Shown here: positions 9,367-19,286 of the stretch, piece by piece
Layout of the letters: every line of letters begins with the position of its first letter
How positions within the stretch are numbered: the stretch's first letter is position 1
Assembly: GCA_028284195.1 (NCBI GenBank)
Contig: JANQSE010000006.1
Span: 650,678-714,677, forward strand
Reading direction: 5' to 3'
Length of the DNA: 64,000 bases
Source of the DNA: Balneola sp.
GTDB lineage: Bacteria > Bacteroidota > Rhodothermia > Balneolales > Balneolaceae
Program-made: the position numbers and the translations under genes
The notes under the pieces: generated by a model
Databases searched by the model: none
The model's input: only the letters and a program-made list of their open reading frames with translations
Told to the model about the DNA's origin: nothing

Positions 9367-11013
9367 TCAGGCTAGCAATTTTTTGGATATTCCACTATTT
9401 CTGGAAACTCTGTTAAGAATCGCCTCCCGAAGAATAGCTTCGCTTCCTATTATAAGGGCAGATTGGCGGGCTCTTGTTACACTTGTGTACAATAATTCTT
9501 TTGATAGAACAGGATTAAAAGCAACCGGAAGAAGCAAAACCACATCTTTAAACTCTGAACCCTGACTTTTATGTACAGTAATGGCATATGCCGGCTCATG
9601 GTGTTTAACTTGAAGAATCGGAATGTGTTTGTTCTCTCCAAACAGAACTAAAAACTGGCCATCTTCAGCTTTATAACAAGTCCCGATTTCGCCATTGCTT
9701 AATCCTGCAGAAAAATCATTCTTTGTAATCAGAATTCTTCTGCCGGGATACCATTCGTCCTCGTCTGAAATACCTTGATGCAATTTTATTTTAGTTTCTA
9801 CCTTTGCATTGATCTGCTCAGAACCCAATAGCCCTTTTCTGTTCGAACATAAGATCTGAGTATTGTAATCACCTTCGGCAACTTGCTCAGCATAGCCATC
9901 TAATAATTTCGAAATCATTTCTGTATCCGGAGTTTTAATTTCAACACCTTCAAACATGTTTGCTATCCTGAACACTTCATCAGGTTTTTGAGTGTTAATA
10001 GCGGCAGCCAGTTCATTAATTCCGGAAAAAGTTCCCGAGCGGTACGATTGTGTTAAGAGTACCATGTTTTCTTGCAGCACATTTTTTTGAGGTGATTGAT
10101 CTTCATCAGCACTATTGGCCGGATTAAAACAGATATCACCTAATACGGAACCAGCTTCTACTGATGCGAGTTGATCTTTATCGCCAAGTAAAATCAGCTT
10201 AACATCATCCTTTACTGCTCTTATCAACCCAATCCACAAACGCAAATCCAGCATAGAAGCTTCGTCAACAATTACCACATCATAGTTTAATTTGTTATGG
10301 TAGTTATATCGGAACTCTCCGGAGCTTTTGGCACCCAGTAAACGATGCAGTGTTACCGGTTCTAAATCACTAAAATCATCTGCCAGCGATTCTTTAAGCC
10401 TGCCTGCTGCTTTTCCGGTTGGTGCAGCAAGTGCAATCCTGGCTGTGCTGTGTAAGCGCACCAGCTCTTTTATAATTTCTCTAACTGTATAGGTTTTACC
10501 AGTGCCGGGAGCACCAGAGATAATCACAAGATTTTTGCTTACTGATAAATGAACCGCAGCTTTTTGCTGCTTGTGCAGTAATTCCAGGTTTTCATCTAAA
10601 GCATCAATAGAAATAGCTTCGTTCTTTTCTGAGGCTTTCTTCTTTAGCCACTCCACAAATTCCGTCTCGTATTCCCAATACTTTTGCAGGTATAGCCTGT
10701 TTTCTTCTAAAACAAGAGGCAGGTAATCTCCCGGCTTGCCTACAAATTTTGACTTTGCAAGCTCTTTTTTGATTTGAACCGGAGTTAATGATGTTAAACC
10801 CAACTTGATTGCAAGTTGAGAAGAGCCCAGTTTTGACAAATCGCTGCAAATATGCCCCTGCTTTTGCCCATTCGAAAGTAATACTGCGCAATTTACAAGG
10901 ATTCTGGTTGCTGCCGGCTCTTTCCTTAGAATAAAGCGGACAAATTCAAATTCAAAGGCTCCTATATCTCCTTCCTGCTTTAACTCCCTTAAAAAGTCCA
11001 GGGCATCAAACAT
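9367..11013 (-). CDS. recD: Exodeoxyribonuclease V alpha chain RecD
   Basis: A 548-residue superfamily-1 5'-3' DNA helicase subunit of RecBCD, which processes double-strand breaks for recombination and degrades foreign DNA. Seen: an N-terminal RecB-contact region (1-150), Walker A GAPGTGKT (168-175), Walker B region VIVDEASMLD, GDKDQLASVEAG, the UvrD-C-like motif HKSQGSEF and the arginine motif YTSVTRARQ near the C-terminus. It overlaps the end of recB by 8 bases, so the two are translationally coupled. Somewhat shorter than the E. coli protein (608). The downstream end is a bidirectional terminator. Confidence 0.95.
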   Translation of the reverse strand: MFDALDFLRELKQEGDIGAFEFEFVRFILRKEPAATRILVNCAVLLSNGQKQGHICSDLSKLGSSQLAIKLGLTSLTPVQIKKELAKSKFVGKPGDYLPLVLEENRLYLQKYWEYETEFVEWLKKKASEKNEAISIDALDENLELLHKQQKAAVHLSVSKNLVIISGAPGTGKTYTVREIIKELVRLHSTARIALAAPTGKAAGRLKESLADDFSDLEPVTLHRLLGAKSSGEFRYNYHNKLNYDVVIVDEASMLDLRLWIGLIRAVKDDVKLILLGDKDQLASVEAGSVLGDICFNPANSADEDQSPQKNVLQENMVLLTQSYRSGTFSGINELAAAINTQKPDEVFRIANMFEGVEIKTPDTEMISKLLDGYAEQVAEGDYNTQILCSNRKGLLGSEQINAKVETKIKLHQGISDEDEWYPGRRILITKNDFSAGLSNGEIGTCYKAEDGQFLVLFGENKHIPILQVKHHEPAYAITVHKSQGSEFKDVVLLLPVAFNPVLSKELLYTSVTRARQSALIIGSEAILREAILNRVSRNSGISKKLLA

Positions 11014-14000
11014 TAGCCTTTACCTCCATTGCCTGTTCTATACTTTCTATTACTTCTTTCTTTGGGCAATCAAAAAATACTCCCGAGCCAGCCCCCCCTT
11101 TTTCTATCCCTCTTATAAAAAAGTATATAACTCCTCCAAACTGTGTGTTATAGTCAAAATCAGGTATTCTTTGGGAAAGGTATTTTTTTAGAGCAACTAC
11201 ATATATGTGATATTGGAGATCAAACCGGGAAGATCTGATCTTATCGGTTAATTTTTCAACAGTGTAATCGGCGGAAGCATCTCCCAGGTAATTACTCTTA
11301 TAATCCAGTATATAGAACTTCCCATTGTGCTCAAAAATCAAATCAATAAACCCCTTCATAAAACCATTAATCTCAACAGCAGGAACTTGTTTAGTGTACT
11401 TGCTTCCCCTTACAATACTTAACAGGTTATCTAATGAAATACCCTTTATAGGAAAATGAAATTCCATTTCTTTTAGCACTTTGGCTGGTTCCAGCTTTGA
11501 TAAAGAAAATTCACCAAAAAGCTTATGTTCAAGACAATCTGCTACCCATTGTTTTAGGAAAGCTTGCCATTTGTGATTGATTCCAGCTTTTTCTAGCTGT
11601 GTATACACTATATCCGCAAGACCGGCGGGTTCTTTAAAGTCTATTAACTCAAATATATTGTGGATTAAGGTTCCCACTCCGGCACCTTTTGGAAAACTGA
11701 ATGCAGAATACGTTTCATTTTCACCATCAAAGCTGGAGGACGCCATTTCAAAATCGTAGTCTTTTCCGGATTCGCTACTTTCTGCACCTTTGATGAGCGA
11801 CGAAAAACTTACCGTTCTCGAAAATCTGTTCAGATCATTTCTGGAAAATGAGTTTACACAAAGTTTTACTTCATCAAAAGAATCATGAAAAGACACAACT
11901 TCCTCTGTTAAATCCAAATCAGCTGCTGTATGATGAATAATATTTCTATTACTTCCTGCAATACTCTCTAATTCGGAAATGGTTTGTGTACCAATGTCGG
12001 GTGAGCGATTTAGCACAGCGTCTGTACCACAAAGTAATGCCCCCATGGTAGACCTGTTTAAACTTTTATATCTGACAAATGGCACAAAACAAGCCGATTT
12101 TGCTCTTGTTAATGCTACATATAATAATCTCATCGCATCACCAAGCTCTTCTTTCACAGCCTGCTCTCTGCCTTCTTTATTATATTTAGGAGCCACATCA
12201 ATCAACAGATTTCCTTGCTTATTGTGGTATTGAAGAGATTTTAAACCCCAGTTATACGATGTATCGAAGCTGTCCCATATAAATGGAATGAAGGTGATCG
12301 GATATTCTAAACCTTTACTGGAATGCAGCGTGTTTATAGTCACTAGTTCGTTGTCACTTTCTAACCGGATCCGTTCTTCATCCTCCGGAGTAACATCGCT
12401 ATTTATCTTACGATACAGAAAACGTATCAACCCATTGGGTAACAGTCGCCTTTTTCGTTCTTCAGCCGCCAACAACTCCTGTAAATGAGCCAAATCGGTA
12501 AGCATTCGATCAGCGTCCTGCAGTTTAGAAAGGTTAAGCGAAATGCCAAAAAACGAATCCAATTTATTAAAAGCGACCAATATGCCTTTTGTTTTCCATT
12601 CTTCACCGGCTTCGTGAAATACAGCAAGAATTTTACCCCATTTCCCTTCATCTGTATTTAAGTTTATGATATCGGCTCCTGCAAATCCTATCAGTGTAGT
12701 TGCAAGAGCTGTTCTTATAAGATCGTGATTACCTGTATCAGCTATCGCTTTCAAAATTAGTTTAAGCTCTTCGCAGACCAAAGTTGAATACATCGATTCA
12801 TTACTTTGCATGGCTCCTCTTATACCAAATTTCTTTAATACCCGCTTAACCAGATTAGCTTCTGACTTTTTACGGACGAGGATTGCAATATCTCCTGGTT
12901 TTACTTTCTCTTCGCCAATGGAATAATTTTGGTGAAGCAAAGTACTTACTTGTTTGGCAACATACTCGCAAACTATCGTTCTAAGTTCGTCCATATTTTT
13001 TTGGTCGGCATTGCAATCAATGAACGAGAAAGGAATTTGAGCAATACCATCTTTCAAAAATTCCGGAGTTTCTTTTTTTTCGGGGTATTCCCCATTTCTG
13101 AATTCGGGAACTTCGAACACAAACGGATCATTGTGCCTGTTAAACAATACGTTTACAGCTTCTATCAATGATTTTGACGAACGGTAATTTTTGTCCAGAG
13201 AAAACCGGTTGGCGGCATCCACATCTTTGGTAGCTTTAAAATAAGTGAAAAGATCAGCACCACGAAAACTATAGATCGCCTGCTTCGGATCTCCAATCAT
13301 AAACAAAGAAGCTTTTGTTTTAGAGTATATTTGCCTGAAAATGGAATACTGAATGGGATCGGTATCCTGAAACTCATCAACCAATGCTACCGGATACTGC
13401 GAGGATATTTGTTTGCTTAACGATCCGGTTAAGTTCGTTTCCACAATTTGCAGTAAATCATCAAATCCTAGTACACCGTTTTTGTTCTTTTTTTCATTAA
13501 TACGGACTTGGATTTCTTCTGTAGCCTGGATTAAGAAATTGCCCTTTAAGGTTTCAGAAGTTCGTATTTTCAGTAAGTAGGTATCGATTAGTTCACAAAT
13601 CGGCGGTGCATCTACCCGACTATTTTTTTTTGCAGCACGCTCGATTTTACTCTTTCCGAAATGTTCGAGTTTATTAAAACCAGAAAAATAGACATGAGGG
13701 CTTTCAATCCACGAAATAAGTTCTTCCCAAAAAACTTTAAATGCTTCTGGTTTGTAAGAAACTCTATTTAACTCACCGCCAAAAATGACATCTTTTAAAT
13801 CGTCTTTATCATTGTTCCATCTGCTTCTTATATCTGACAGTGCCTCCGCTATTTCTTCTGTCCCCGCCCGGAACTCCTCTTCAGATAGTTTACCTGGAAG
13901 CACTTTTGCGTACGGTTTAGAAATAAGTTCTTCGACCAACACTTTCAAGGTATCAGGATTTATTTTCTCTTCAATCAAATAGTTCAAAAAGCTTCTCATA

Positions 14001-14500
14001 ACTTCTGAGGCCGAGTACTCACTCACTATATCGCGCCAATAATCATCTACGCTGTCTTGAACTAGCTCGAAATTATCTTTGATGATCTGAAAATCGGGTT
14101 GAACCCCGAAAGCAAGACTCTGTTCTCTTAAAAGCTTTTGGCAAAAGCCGTGAATAGTAAAAACGGCTGCTTCATCAAAAGAAAACAGCGCATTTTTAAG
14201 GTGGTTTATATCGCTCTTATTGTATGTTTGCTGGATTTGATTAAGAAATTCATCGGGTTTATCTGAATGGCCCTTCAATGCTTCTATACACTCCAAAATT
14301 CTTGAACGAATTCTTGACCTTAATTCAGCAGTAGCTGCTTCGGTATAAGTAAGAACAAGTATGTTCTTTGGCAAAAGATGTTGCTCCAGAATAGCACGAA
14401 CATATAAACACGTAATGTTGTAGGTTTTTCCCGTCCCTGCTCCGGCCTCTACAAGGTTTAAGCCACCAAATGAACATTCAGATACTTTCAGAGGTTTCAT
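11006..14500 (-). CDS. recB: Exodeoxyribonuclease V beta chain RecB
   Basis: A 1164-residue helicase-nuclease, the 3'-5' motor and only nuclease of RecBCD. Walker A GAGTGKT lies at 20-26. Other motifs are VDEFQDTDPIQY, GDPKQAIYSFRGAD, LHSSKGLEYP and YVALTRAK. The C-terminal nuclease domain has His947 (GTLIHNIFE), Asp1053 (GFIDLIFEH), Asp1066 and Lys1068 (LDYKSNYL). These correspond well to E. coli His956, Asp1067, Asp1080 and Lys1082, so the nuclease appears intact. The start overlaps the recC stop (ATGA), as in a coupled operon. Confidence 0.96.
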   Translation of the reverse strand: MKPLKVSECSFGGLNLVEAGAGTGKTYNITCLYVRAILEQHLLPKNILVLTYTEAATAELRSRIRSRILECIEALKGHSDKPDEFLNQIQQTYNKSDINHLKNALFSFDEAAVFTIHGFCQKLLREQSLAFGVQPDFQIIKDNFELVQDSVDDYWRDIVSEYSASEVMRSFLNYLIEEKINPDTLKVLVEELISKPYAKVLPGKLSEEEFRAGTEEIAEALSDIRSRWNNDKDDLKDVIFGGELNRVSYKPEAFKVFWEELISWIESPHVYFSGFNKLEHFGKSKIERAAKKNSRVDAPPICELIDTYLLKIRTSETLKGNFLIQATEEIQVRINEKKNKNGVLGFDDLLQIVETNLTGSLSKQISSQYPVALVDEFQDTDPIQYSIFRQIYSKTKASLFMIGDPKQAIYSFRGADLFTYFKATKDVDAANRFSLDKNYRSSKSLIEAVNVLFNRHNDPFVFEVPEFRNGEYPEKKETPEFLKDGIAQIPFSFIDCNADQKNMDELRTIVCEYVAKQVSTLLHQNYSIGEEKVKPGDIAILVRKKSEANLVKRVLKKFGIRGAMQSNESMYSTLVCEELKLILKAIADTGNHDLIRTALATTLIGFAGADIINLNTDEGKWGKILAVFHEAGEEWKTKGILVAFNKLDSFFGISLNLSKLQDADRMLTDLAHLQELLAAEERKRRLLPNGLIRFLYRKINSDVTPEDEERIRLESDNELVTINTLHSSKGLEYPITFIPFIWDSFDTSYNWGLKSLQYHNKQGNLLIDVAPKYNKEGREQAVKEELGDAMRLLYVALTRAKSACFVPFVRYKSLNRSTMGALLCGTDAVLNRSPDIGTQTISELESIAGSNRNIIHHTAADLDLTEEVVSFHDSFDEVKLCVNSFSRNDLNRFSRTVSFSSLIKGAESSESGKDYDFEMASSSFDGENETYSAFSFPKGAGVGTLIHNIFELIDFKEPAGLADIVYTQLEKAGINHKWQAFLKQWVADCLEHKLFGEFSLSKLEPAKVLKEMEFHFPIKGISLDNLLSIVRGSKYTKQVPAVEINGFMKGFIDLIFEHNGKFYILDYKSNYLGDASADYTVEKLTDKIRSSRFDLQYHIYVVALKKYLSQRIPDFDYNTQFGGVIYFFIRGIEKGGAGSGVFFDCPKKEVIESIEQAMEVKANV

Positions 14501-17500
14501 TTGCTACCCCTCAAAGCTTCCAATACAGGCCTCCAGAGTTCGATTGCATTCTTTTGAAATTTTTTTGACTGGATAAAATCTGATCCATTTATAAACAGAT
14601 TGTTATATGGATCCATGCACTCTGAAAATCTGGCTCGTTCACCTCCATCCCATTTTTTAAAAGCTTCAGCTTCTGCGTTTTCAACTTCTTTTCCATCTAC
14701 TAAAAATCTTGCAAAAACATAGCTTGTTTCGATCGGTAACAACAACGAACCGGGAGATCTCATGCTTTCTTGATAATTAAATACCAACCGGGCTAATAGC
14801 TCTTTAGCGTCTTTAATTTCCTTTAGTTCAATTGACTTTATTGTTTTCTTTTTCTCCAGGTAGGGCAATGTACTCCTAACATCATCACTACACATGCTCA
14901 AGGCAAGATGATTTATCCAAAGCTCAATAATATCTTTGCCTCTTAATTCTCCGAGGCGGATTACCACTCTTTCACATCCGTTAAAAATATTGGAAATGGT
15001 ACCATAAAGTGTTGACTTATTGAGAACAGATTCAAATTGTACCTTTTCGATTTTTTGCCAATTAAACTGATTGCGAATATCCTCAAATTGCTCTACTGTT
15101 TTTTTTGCCTGATCGAATGCCATTTCTCCGGGATATCCTAAAGGGATGAGGCCTTTTTTCTCAACCGGCTTTTTTATGTCAGTCAGGTCCAAATCACTAA
15201 AAAAAGAATCCGTTAAAAAGCTCTTTAAATGGTACTCTTCAAGACCTGAAATTCTAAATAACTCTCTATCTTCGAGTTCCTGATGTTCTTCATAATAGTT
15301 TATACCAAATATGTTGTTGGCCAAATGTTTAGCAGGATGAGAAAAAAATCTGATCAAATCTTGAATGTTGATTTCCTTGTTTGCGTCTTCCGGTGAAAAA
15401 CCTACATTTTCAGTTACAAATTGTTTCGTTTCAGTAAATTCATTTGCGGCATTACTGGCTAAATAAAAATGTAACCTAGAATAGCTTTTCGTTTCAGCAT
15501 CAGAAAAATAAAACGGATCAAAACCATGCATTTTGTGTTCCTTTGCACTTATCGCAATACCACTTTCGCTTAACAAATCTGTTAATTGCTGAAGAAGAAC
15601 AGAGGGATTCTTTTTATTGACAGAATACAAATCCTGTCCTATATAACTGATATGCAAATATTCCCCGGCAGCCTGGAACAGGTCAAAAAAAGTATTTCGG
15701 TCTTCATCAAGTGTTATCCGATCACCCGGTTCAGGATTTTTATAAATAAGATCAAAGGCAGGACGATTTATAGAACGAGGCAACTCTTTTTCGTTGAGGC
15801 CTAAAACAGCCACAAATTTATATGGAACGCTTCGATTTGGTACATACTCTCCTATTGTAATCCCATGCCCTGCTCTCGAAAAAGAAGAAGCTGAGCGCGA
15901 TAGATATTCTTTAACCCAATTCGAGAAAATATCGAAGCCCACCTCGTCTTTTAAAATACTTTTTTGCACACTCCTTTTTAGGTAATCCAGAGTTTTAAGT
16001 AGTTCTGCGCTTCTAAATTCATCATCAGAGCCGACAACTATAAACTTTTTTGCCACTATTTGCAGCTTCCCTATCCATTCAGTTAAAGTTCTTTTACCTG
16101 AGAAAATGATGGCATACTTAGCAAGCTCGTTGATAAATAATGATATTTTACCAACAAGCTCTACCGAACCAATAGTTGATATTCCATAAAATGGAAATGT
16201 CTCCATTACCAATTCAGAATCTTTCGCTTCCATTGCGTATCCCATAAACAGCTTGTCCAGGCCTTCGAGCCACGAAAAGACATCACCATCCATAAACCGG
16301 TGTATATGAAGCTCAGAGGCCCATTTTCTAAGCCGCTGTACCTCTTCGTTCGAAAAACCCCATTTTGCCGAAATCATCATATTATCGATAAGATCCAGCA
16401 CTTCATTTACCTTGAAACCTGAACTCAACACATTAATAATGGCAACTAAGGTTGAATTTATGAACTCTTCATGATCTTCGAATCCCAAACTTACAGGCAC
16501 TTCGGGCTTTGATGAAAATGAGTTATAGATCAGATCCTGATAGTTATCCATATCGGGAACCAAAATCAGGATATCCTCTGGTAAAAGATCATTGTTCTCT
16601 TCTAAAGCATTCAGGATTGCATCTTTTGCAACTTCCACTTCTCTTTTCTTGCTGTGACACGAATTAACCGATAAGGTACTATCAGGTTCAGAGTTTGGAA
16701 ACGAAACATTACCTCCATACCACAGAAATTTTTGTACAATTCCCAGCGTAGTGTTTTTAAACTTAGGTGCATCTAATAACTCGTTTTTACTTTTTACGCC
16801 ATACTTATCCAGGCTTTGTTTTAAGATGTAGCTGCTTTGAATGAGAGGCTGAAGAAGTTTCTTTCCAAATGGATGCTCTTCTGTTTCTTTCGGAATTTCA
16901 TAGCCAAAGTTGTATATATCTTTTTGCATAGCCAGCAAAGATATAATTTCGGAAAAAGGCTCTGGCATTTGAGGCAGACCAAATAACCATAGTTCTTCAG
17001 GAAGTTTGTGAAACGGAAATTCTCCGGATGTAAGAAAACCCTTTAACTCAGTGAATGCCTGAACTCTTGATACCTGAGCTGTTTCTTTTTTCCATTCCTG
17101 AACAAGTATATTCCACAGTTTTGCCTGCCATTTCTCCTCGCTGGTATTATATTTCAACTGCCCGAATTGCCACGCTTTAATCATATCGGGCCTAAATACC
17201 TGGTATAGATCAAATACATCTGCAATCGATTTGCTTAGCTCATACAAGAGCTCATCAGGTACTTCTTTTTTACAGACGATCTCTGCCAACAGAGCTTGGT
17301 TGGAACTAAGAATGGCAAATACCGACCATTGGATTGGCATCAGGTCAGAAACAAGTACAGTGTCCAGTTCAGGGTTTTTCAACCTATACAATTTCCATAA
17401 AAACTCGGAGGGAAAAATAAATTCTTTGTTTGCCGAAATAGAGTACGATTTAGCTTCATTAAACGTCAACCATTGTTGCATTTCTCTGTTTTGTACTATA

Positions 17501-17604
17501 ATCCACTGTTCCTGAAATGGATTGACAGGCCTTTTTTGGCGCAAAAGCTTTAAAAAAGTATCCAATAATTGAGGTCGGGAAAGCGATCTGTAGTCGTAAA
17601 ACAT
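14497..17604 (-). CDS. recC: Exodeoxyribonuclease V gamma chain RecC
   Basis: A 1035-residue protein recognised as RecC by its N-terminal part (RPVNPFQEQWIIVQNREMQQ), PDMDNYQDLIYNSF and YVPNRSVPYKFVAVLGLNEK, plus its place directly before recB. RecC is an inactivated helicase/nuclease that holds the complex together and in E. coli reads the Chi site. Whether a Chi-like site is read here cannot be told from the sequence. Order recC-recB-recD with 4- and 8-base overlaps. A small RHH gene and parA lie 51 bases upstream on the same strand. Confidence 0.93.
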   Translation of the reverse strand: MFYDYRSLSRPQLLDTFLKLLRQKRPVNPFQEQWIIVQNREMQQWLTFNEAKSYSISANKEFIFPSEFLWKLYRLKNPELDTVLVSDLMPIQWSVFAILSSNQALLAEIVCKKEVPDELLYELSKSIADVFDLYQVFRPDMIKAWQFGQLKYNTSEEKWQAKLWNILVQEWKKETAQVSRVQAFTELKGFLTSGEFPFHKLPEELWLFGLPQMPEPFSEIISLLAMQKDIYNFGYEIPKETEEHPFGKKLLQPLIQSSYILKQSLDKYGVKSKNELLDAPKFKNTTLGIVQKFLWYGGNVSFPNSEPDSTLSVNSCHSKKREVEVAKDAILNALEENNDLLPEDILILVPDMDNYQDLIYNSFSSKPEVPVSLGFEDHEEFINSTLVAIINVLSSGFKVNEVLDLIDNMMISAKWGFSNEEVQRLRKWASELHIHRFMDGDVFSWLEGLDKLFMGYAMEAKDSELVMETFPFYGISTIGSVELVGKISLFINELAKYAIIFSGKRTLTEWIGKLQIVAKKFIVVGSDDEFRSAELLKTLDYLKRSVQKSILKDEVGFDIFSNWVKEYLSRSASSFSRAGHGITIGEYVPNRSVPYKFVAVLGLNEKELPRSINRPAFDLIYKNPEPGDRITLDEDRNTFFDLFQAAGEYLHISYIGQDLYSVNKKNPSVLLQQLTDLLSESGIAISAKEHKMHGFDPFYFSDAETKSYSRLHFYLASNAANEFTETKQFVTENVGFSPEDANKEINIQDLIRFFSHPAKHLANNIFGINYYEEHQELEDRELFRISGLEEYHLKSFLTDSFFSDLDLTDIKKPVEKKGLIPLGYPGEMAFDQAKKTVEQFEDIRNQFNWQKIEKVQFESVLNKSTLYGTISNIFNGCERVVIRLGELRGKDIIELWINHLALSMCSDDVRSTLPYLEKKKTIKSIELKEIKDAKELLARLVFNYQESMRSPGSLLLPIETSYVFARFLVDGKEVENAEAEAFKKWDGGERARFSECMDPYNNLFINGSDFIQSKKFQKNAIELWRPVLEALRGSK

Positions 17605-17655
17605 AAGCCAGTTAATCTGGCAGCAGTATACTAAAATGGAGGGGGTAAATCAGTT

Positions 17656-17931
17656 CTATTCAGAAGTATTTTCTTTTTCTATCGATTCTTTCAAAAGCTT
17701 ACCAGCAACATAGCTATAGGTTTTTTTCTCCTCATTTGCTTTGTTTCGGATTTGATCTATCAATGACTGTTCAAGATAATAACTTACCACCTTTTTTTTA
17801 GGTGAGGACTTAGAATCGTTTTTGCCAGCTTCTTTTTGCTGATTCTGAGTACTTTTTATAAAATCGAATGAAGCATGACTCTTTAGACTATATGCTAAAG
17901 GATTATGACCCAGGCTTGGTTTTTTAGACAT
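17656..17931 (-). CDS. Small ribbon-helix-helix protein, ParA partner candidate
   Basis: A 91-residue protein with a disordered, Ser/Lys-rich N-terminus (1-45). The C-terminal half has the pattern of a ribbon-helix-helix DNA-binding fold: a beta strand (KKVVSYYLEQ), then two helices (SLIDQIRNKANEEKKT, SYVAGKLLKESIEK). It begins 3 bases after the parA stop, so the two are co-translated. In plasmid partition systems, ParA with a small RHH protein such as ParG is a known pair. By analogy this could be the centromere-binding or regulatory partner. No ParB-like protein is present in the window. The function is inferred from fold and position. Confidence 0.75.
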   Translation of the reverse strand: MSKKPSLGHNPLAYSLKSHASFDFIKSTQNQQKEAGKNDSKSSPKKKVVSYYLEQSLIDQIRNKANEEKKTYSYVAGKLLKESIEKENTSE

Positions 17932-17934
17932 CTT

Positions 17935-18690
17935 TTAGTTGCCGTTCTTTATTTCTTTTGCCAAAGCGAAGTAATCGTGCGCCCCATTACTATTCTCATC
18001 ATATTCAAAAATCGTTTTATGATGACTGGGAGCTTCCGCTAATGCCACATTATCCCGAATTATAGTGCTAAACACTTTATCACCAAAATAATCCTTGATA
18101 TGGCCGACTACTTCTCTGTTTAAATTCTTCCTGTTATCAAACAACGTGCAAATAATCCCACCTACTTCCAGGCGGTTGTTCAAACGTTGCTGAACTATTT
18201 TAATCAGATCCAACAGCTTAGACAAACCATGCAAAGCCAAATATTCAGACTGGAGAACAATGAACACATCTTCCACAGCCGTAAAAGCATTCAGAGTAAG
18301 TAAACCTAAGTTTGGAGGACAATCTATAAGCACAAAATCATACTCACCTTCTTTGAACTGCCCTAAAACATTTTTTAACAGACTTTCGCGAGCCGGCTCG
18401 TTTGCAAGCTCCATTTCCGCACCAGAGAGTTCTAAAGACGATGGGATAAAGTCAAATCCGTTATGGTTAATAATAGTTTCGTGAACTTTTGCCTGCCCTT
18501 TTAATGCATGATAGATGTTTTTTTTCATGCGGTTAGAGTGCATTTTGAGCGAATAGGTGAGGTTTGCTTGTGGATCAAGATCAATCAATAAAACCTTTTT
18601 CCCTAGTTTGGCTAATCCCGCCCCGATATTAATTGTAGAAGTTGTTTTGCCAACCCCGCCTTTTTGGTTTGTTAATGCTATGGTTTTCAT
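17935..18690 (-). CDS. parA: ParA/Soj-family ATPase
   Basis: A 251-residue deviant-Walker P-loop ATPase. KGGVGKTT (10-17) includes the signature lysine, the switch I region is IDLDPQANL (36-44), and the Walker B is VLIDCPPNLGLLTLNA. ParA proteins move DNA or protein cargo along the nucleoid using ATP-dependent DNA binding. No N-terminal HTH is present, as in Soj or type Ib ParA. The partner appears to be the RHH gene immediately downstream, and recCBD follow. An inverted repeat 20 bases upstream of the start is a candidate operator. Confidence 0.93.
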   Translation of the reverse strand: MKTIALTNQKGGVGKTTSTINIGAGLAKLGKKVLLIDLDPQANLTYSLKMHSNRMKKNIYHALKGQAKVHETIINHNGFDFIPSSLELSGAEMELANEPARESLLKNVLGQFKEGEYDFVLIDCPPNLGLLTLNAFTAVEDVFIVLQSEYLALHGLSKLLDLIKIVQQRLNNRLEVGGIICTLFDNRKNLNREVVGHIKDYFGDKVFSTIIRDNVALAEAPSHHKTIFEYDENSNGAHDYFALAKEIKNGN

Positions 18691-18709
18691 TTTAAACGCT
18701 GTGTATTTT

Positions 18710-18725
18710 CTTATAAATATATAAG
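18710..18725. promoter_or_regulatory. Inverted repeat upstream of parA
   Basis: CTTATA-AATA-TATAAG is a perfect 6-bp inverted repeat with a 4-base spacer, 19 bases before the parA ATG. Its position suits an operator bound by the RHH protein or by ParA. AT-rich palindromes arise easily by chance, so support is modest. Confidence 0.35.
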
Positions 18726-18900
18726 TTTTGGTACAATAATAGAGCTTTATTATCTAACATTGTTACGTCAGTAGCAAAAATTCTGAAAAAAAAAGATACA
18801 TAGAAATAGAATTTTATAATACAGGGTAATTAGCGTTAGAATTTTCTTAATAACAAAAAGCTTTAGTTCAGTTTCCAGAATCATCGTACATTCTTTCAAA

Positions 18901-18908
18901 TACTTTTG
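18901..18908 (+). promoter_or_regulatory. TAnnTTTG match at thioesterase start
   Basis: TACTTTTG is an exact match to the Bacteroidota -7 consensus but ends only 2 bases before the ATG at 18911. If used, transcription would begin inside or at the start of the gene, giving a leaderless or shortened message. No good TTTG sits 19 bases upstream. Confidence 0.25.
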
Positions 18909-18910
18909 CG

Positions 18911-19282
18911 ATGCGCTTTTTTAGCAGAAAACTTATCAAACCTCAAGACCTAAACGCACATGGAACATTGTTTGGCGGCACTGTTCTTAGTTGGATTGAT
19001 GAAGAAGCCGCTATTTTTGTTTTATGCCAACTTGGCAAAGGCAACATTGTCACTAAGTATATGTCTGAGATAAATTTTGTAAACTCTGCCCCTTTAGGCG
19101 AAGTAATAGAAATCGGAATGGAAACAGTTCGATTTGGCAGAACTTCCATTACAGTAAAATGCGAAGTTCGTACCAAGTTTGAGAAAAAAACTATTATTAC
19201 AATAGACGAGATTGTGTTTGTACATGTTGATGAATTTGGCAAACCTTCTCCTCATTTTATAACAGAAGCAGTAAATAATTAA
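18911..19282 (+). CDS. Acyl-CoA thioesterase, hotdog fold (YciA/BFIT-like)
   Basis: A 123-residue single hotdog domain. The signature NAHGTLFGGTVLSWIDEEAA (17-36) carries the catalytic-type Asp, and YMSEINFVNSAPLGEVIEI follows, as in YciA-type acyl-CoA hydrolases. The expected reaction is hydrolysis of fatty acyl-CoA to free acid and CoA in the cytosol; chain-length preference cannot be read. It is followed after 4 bases by the Hpt gene, so the two may be co-transcribed. It is divergent from parA across a 220-base AT-rich gap. Confidence 0.88.
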   Translation: MRFFSRKLIKPQDLNAHGTLFGGTVLSWIDEEAAIFVLCQLGKGNIVTKYMSEINFVNSAPLGEVIEIGMETVRFGRTSITVKCEVRTKFEKKTIITIDEIVFVHVDEFGKPSPHFITEAVNN

Positions 19283-19286
19283 TAAC

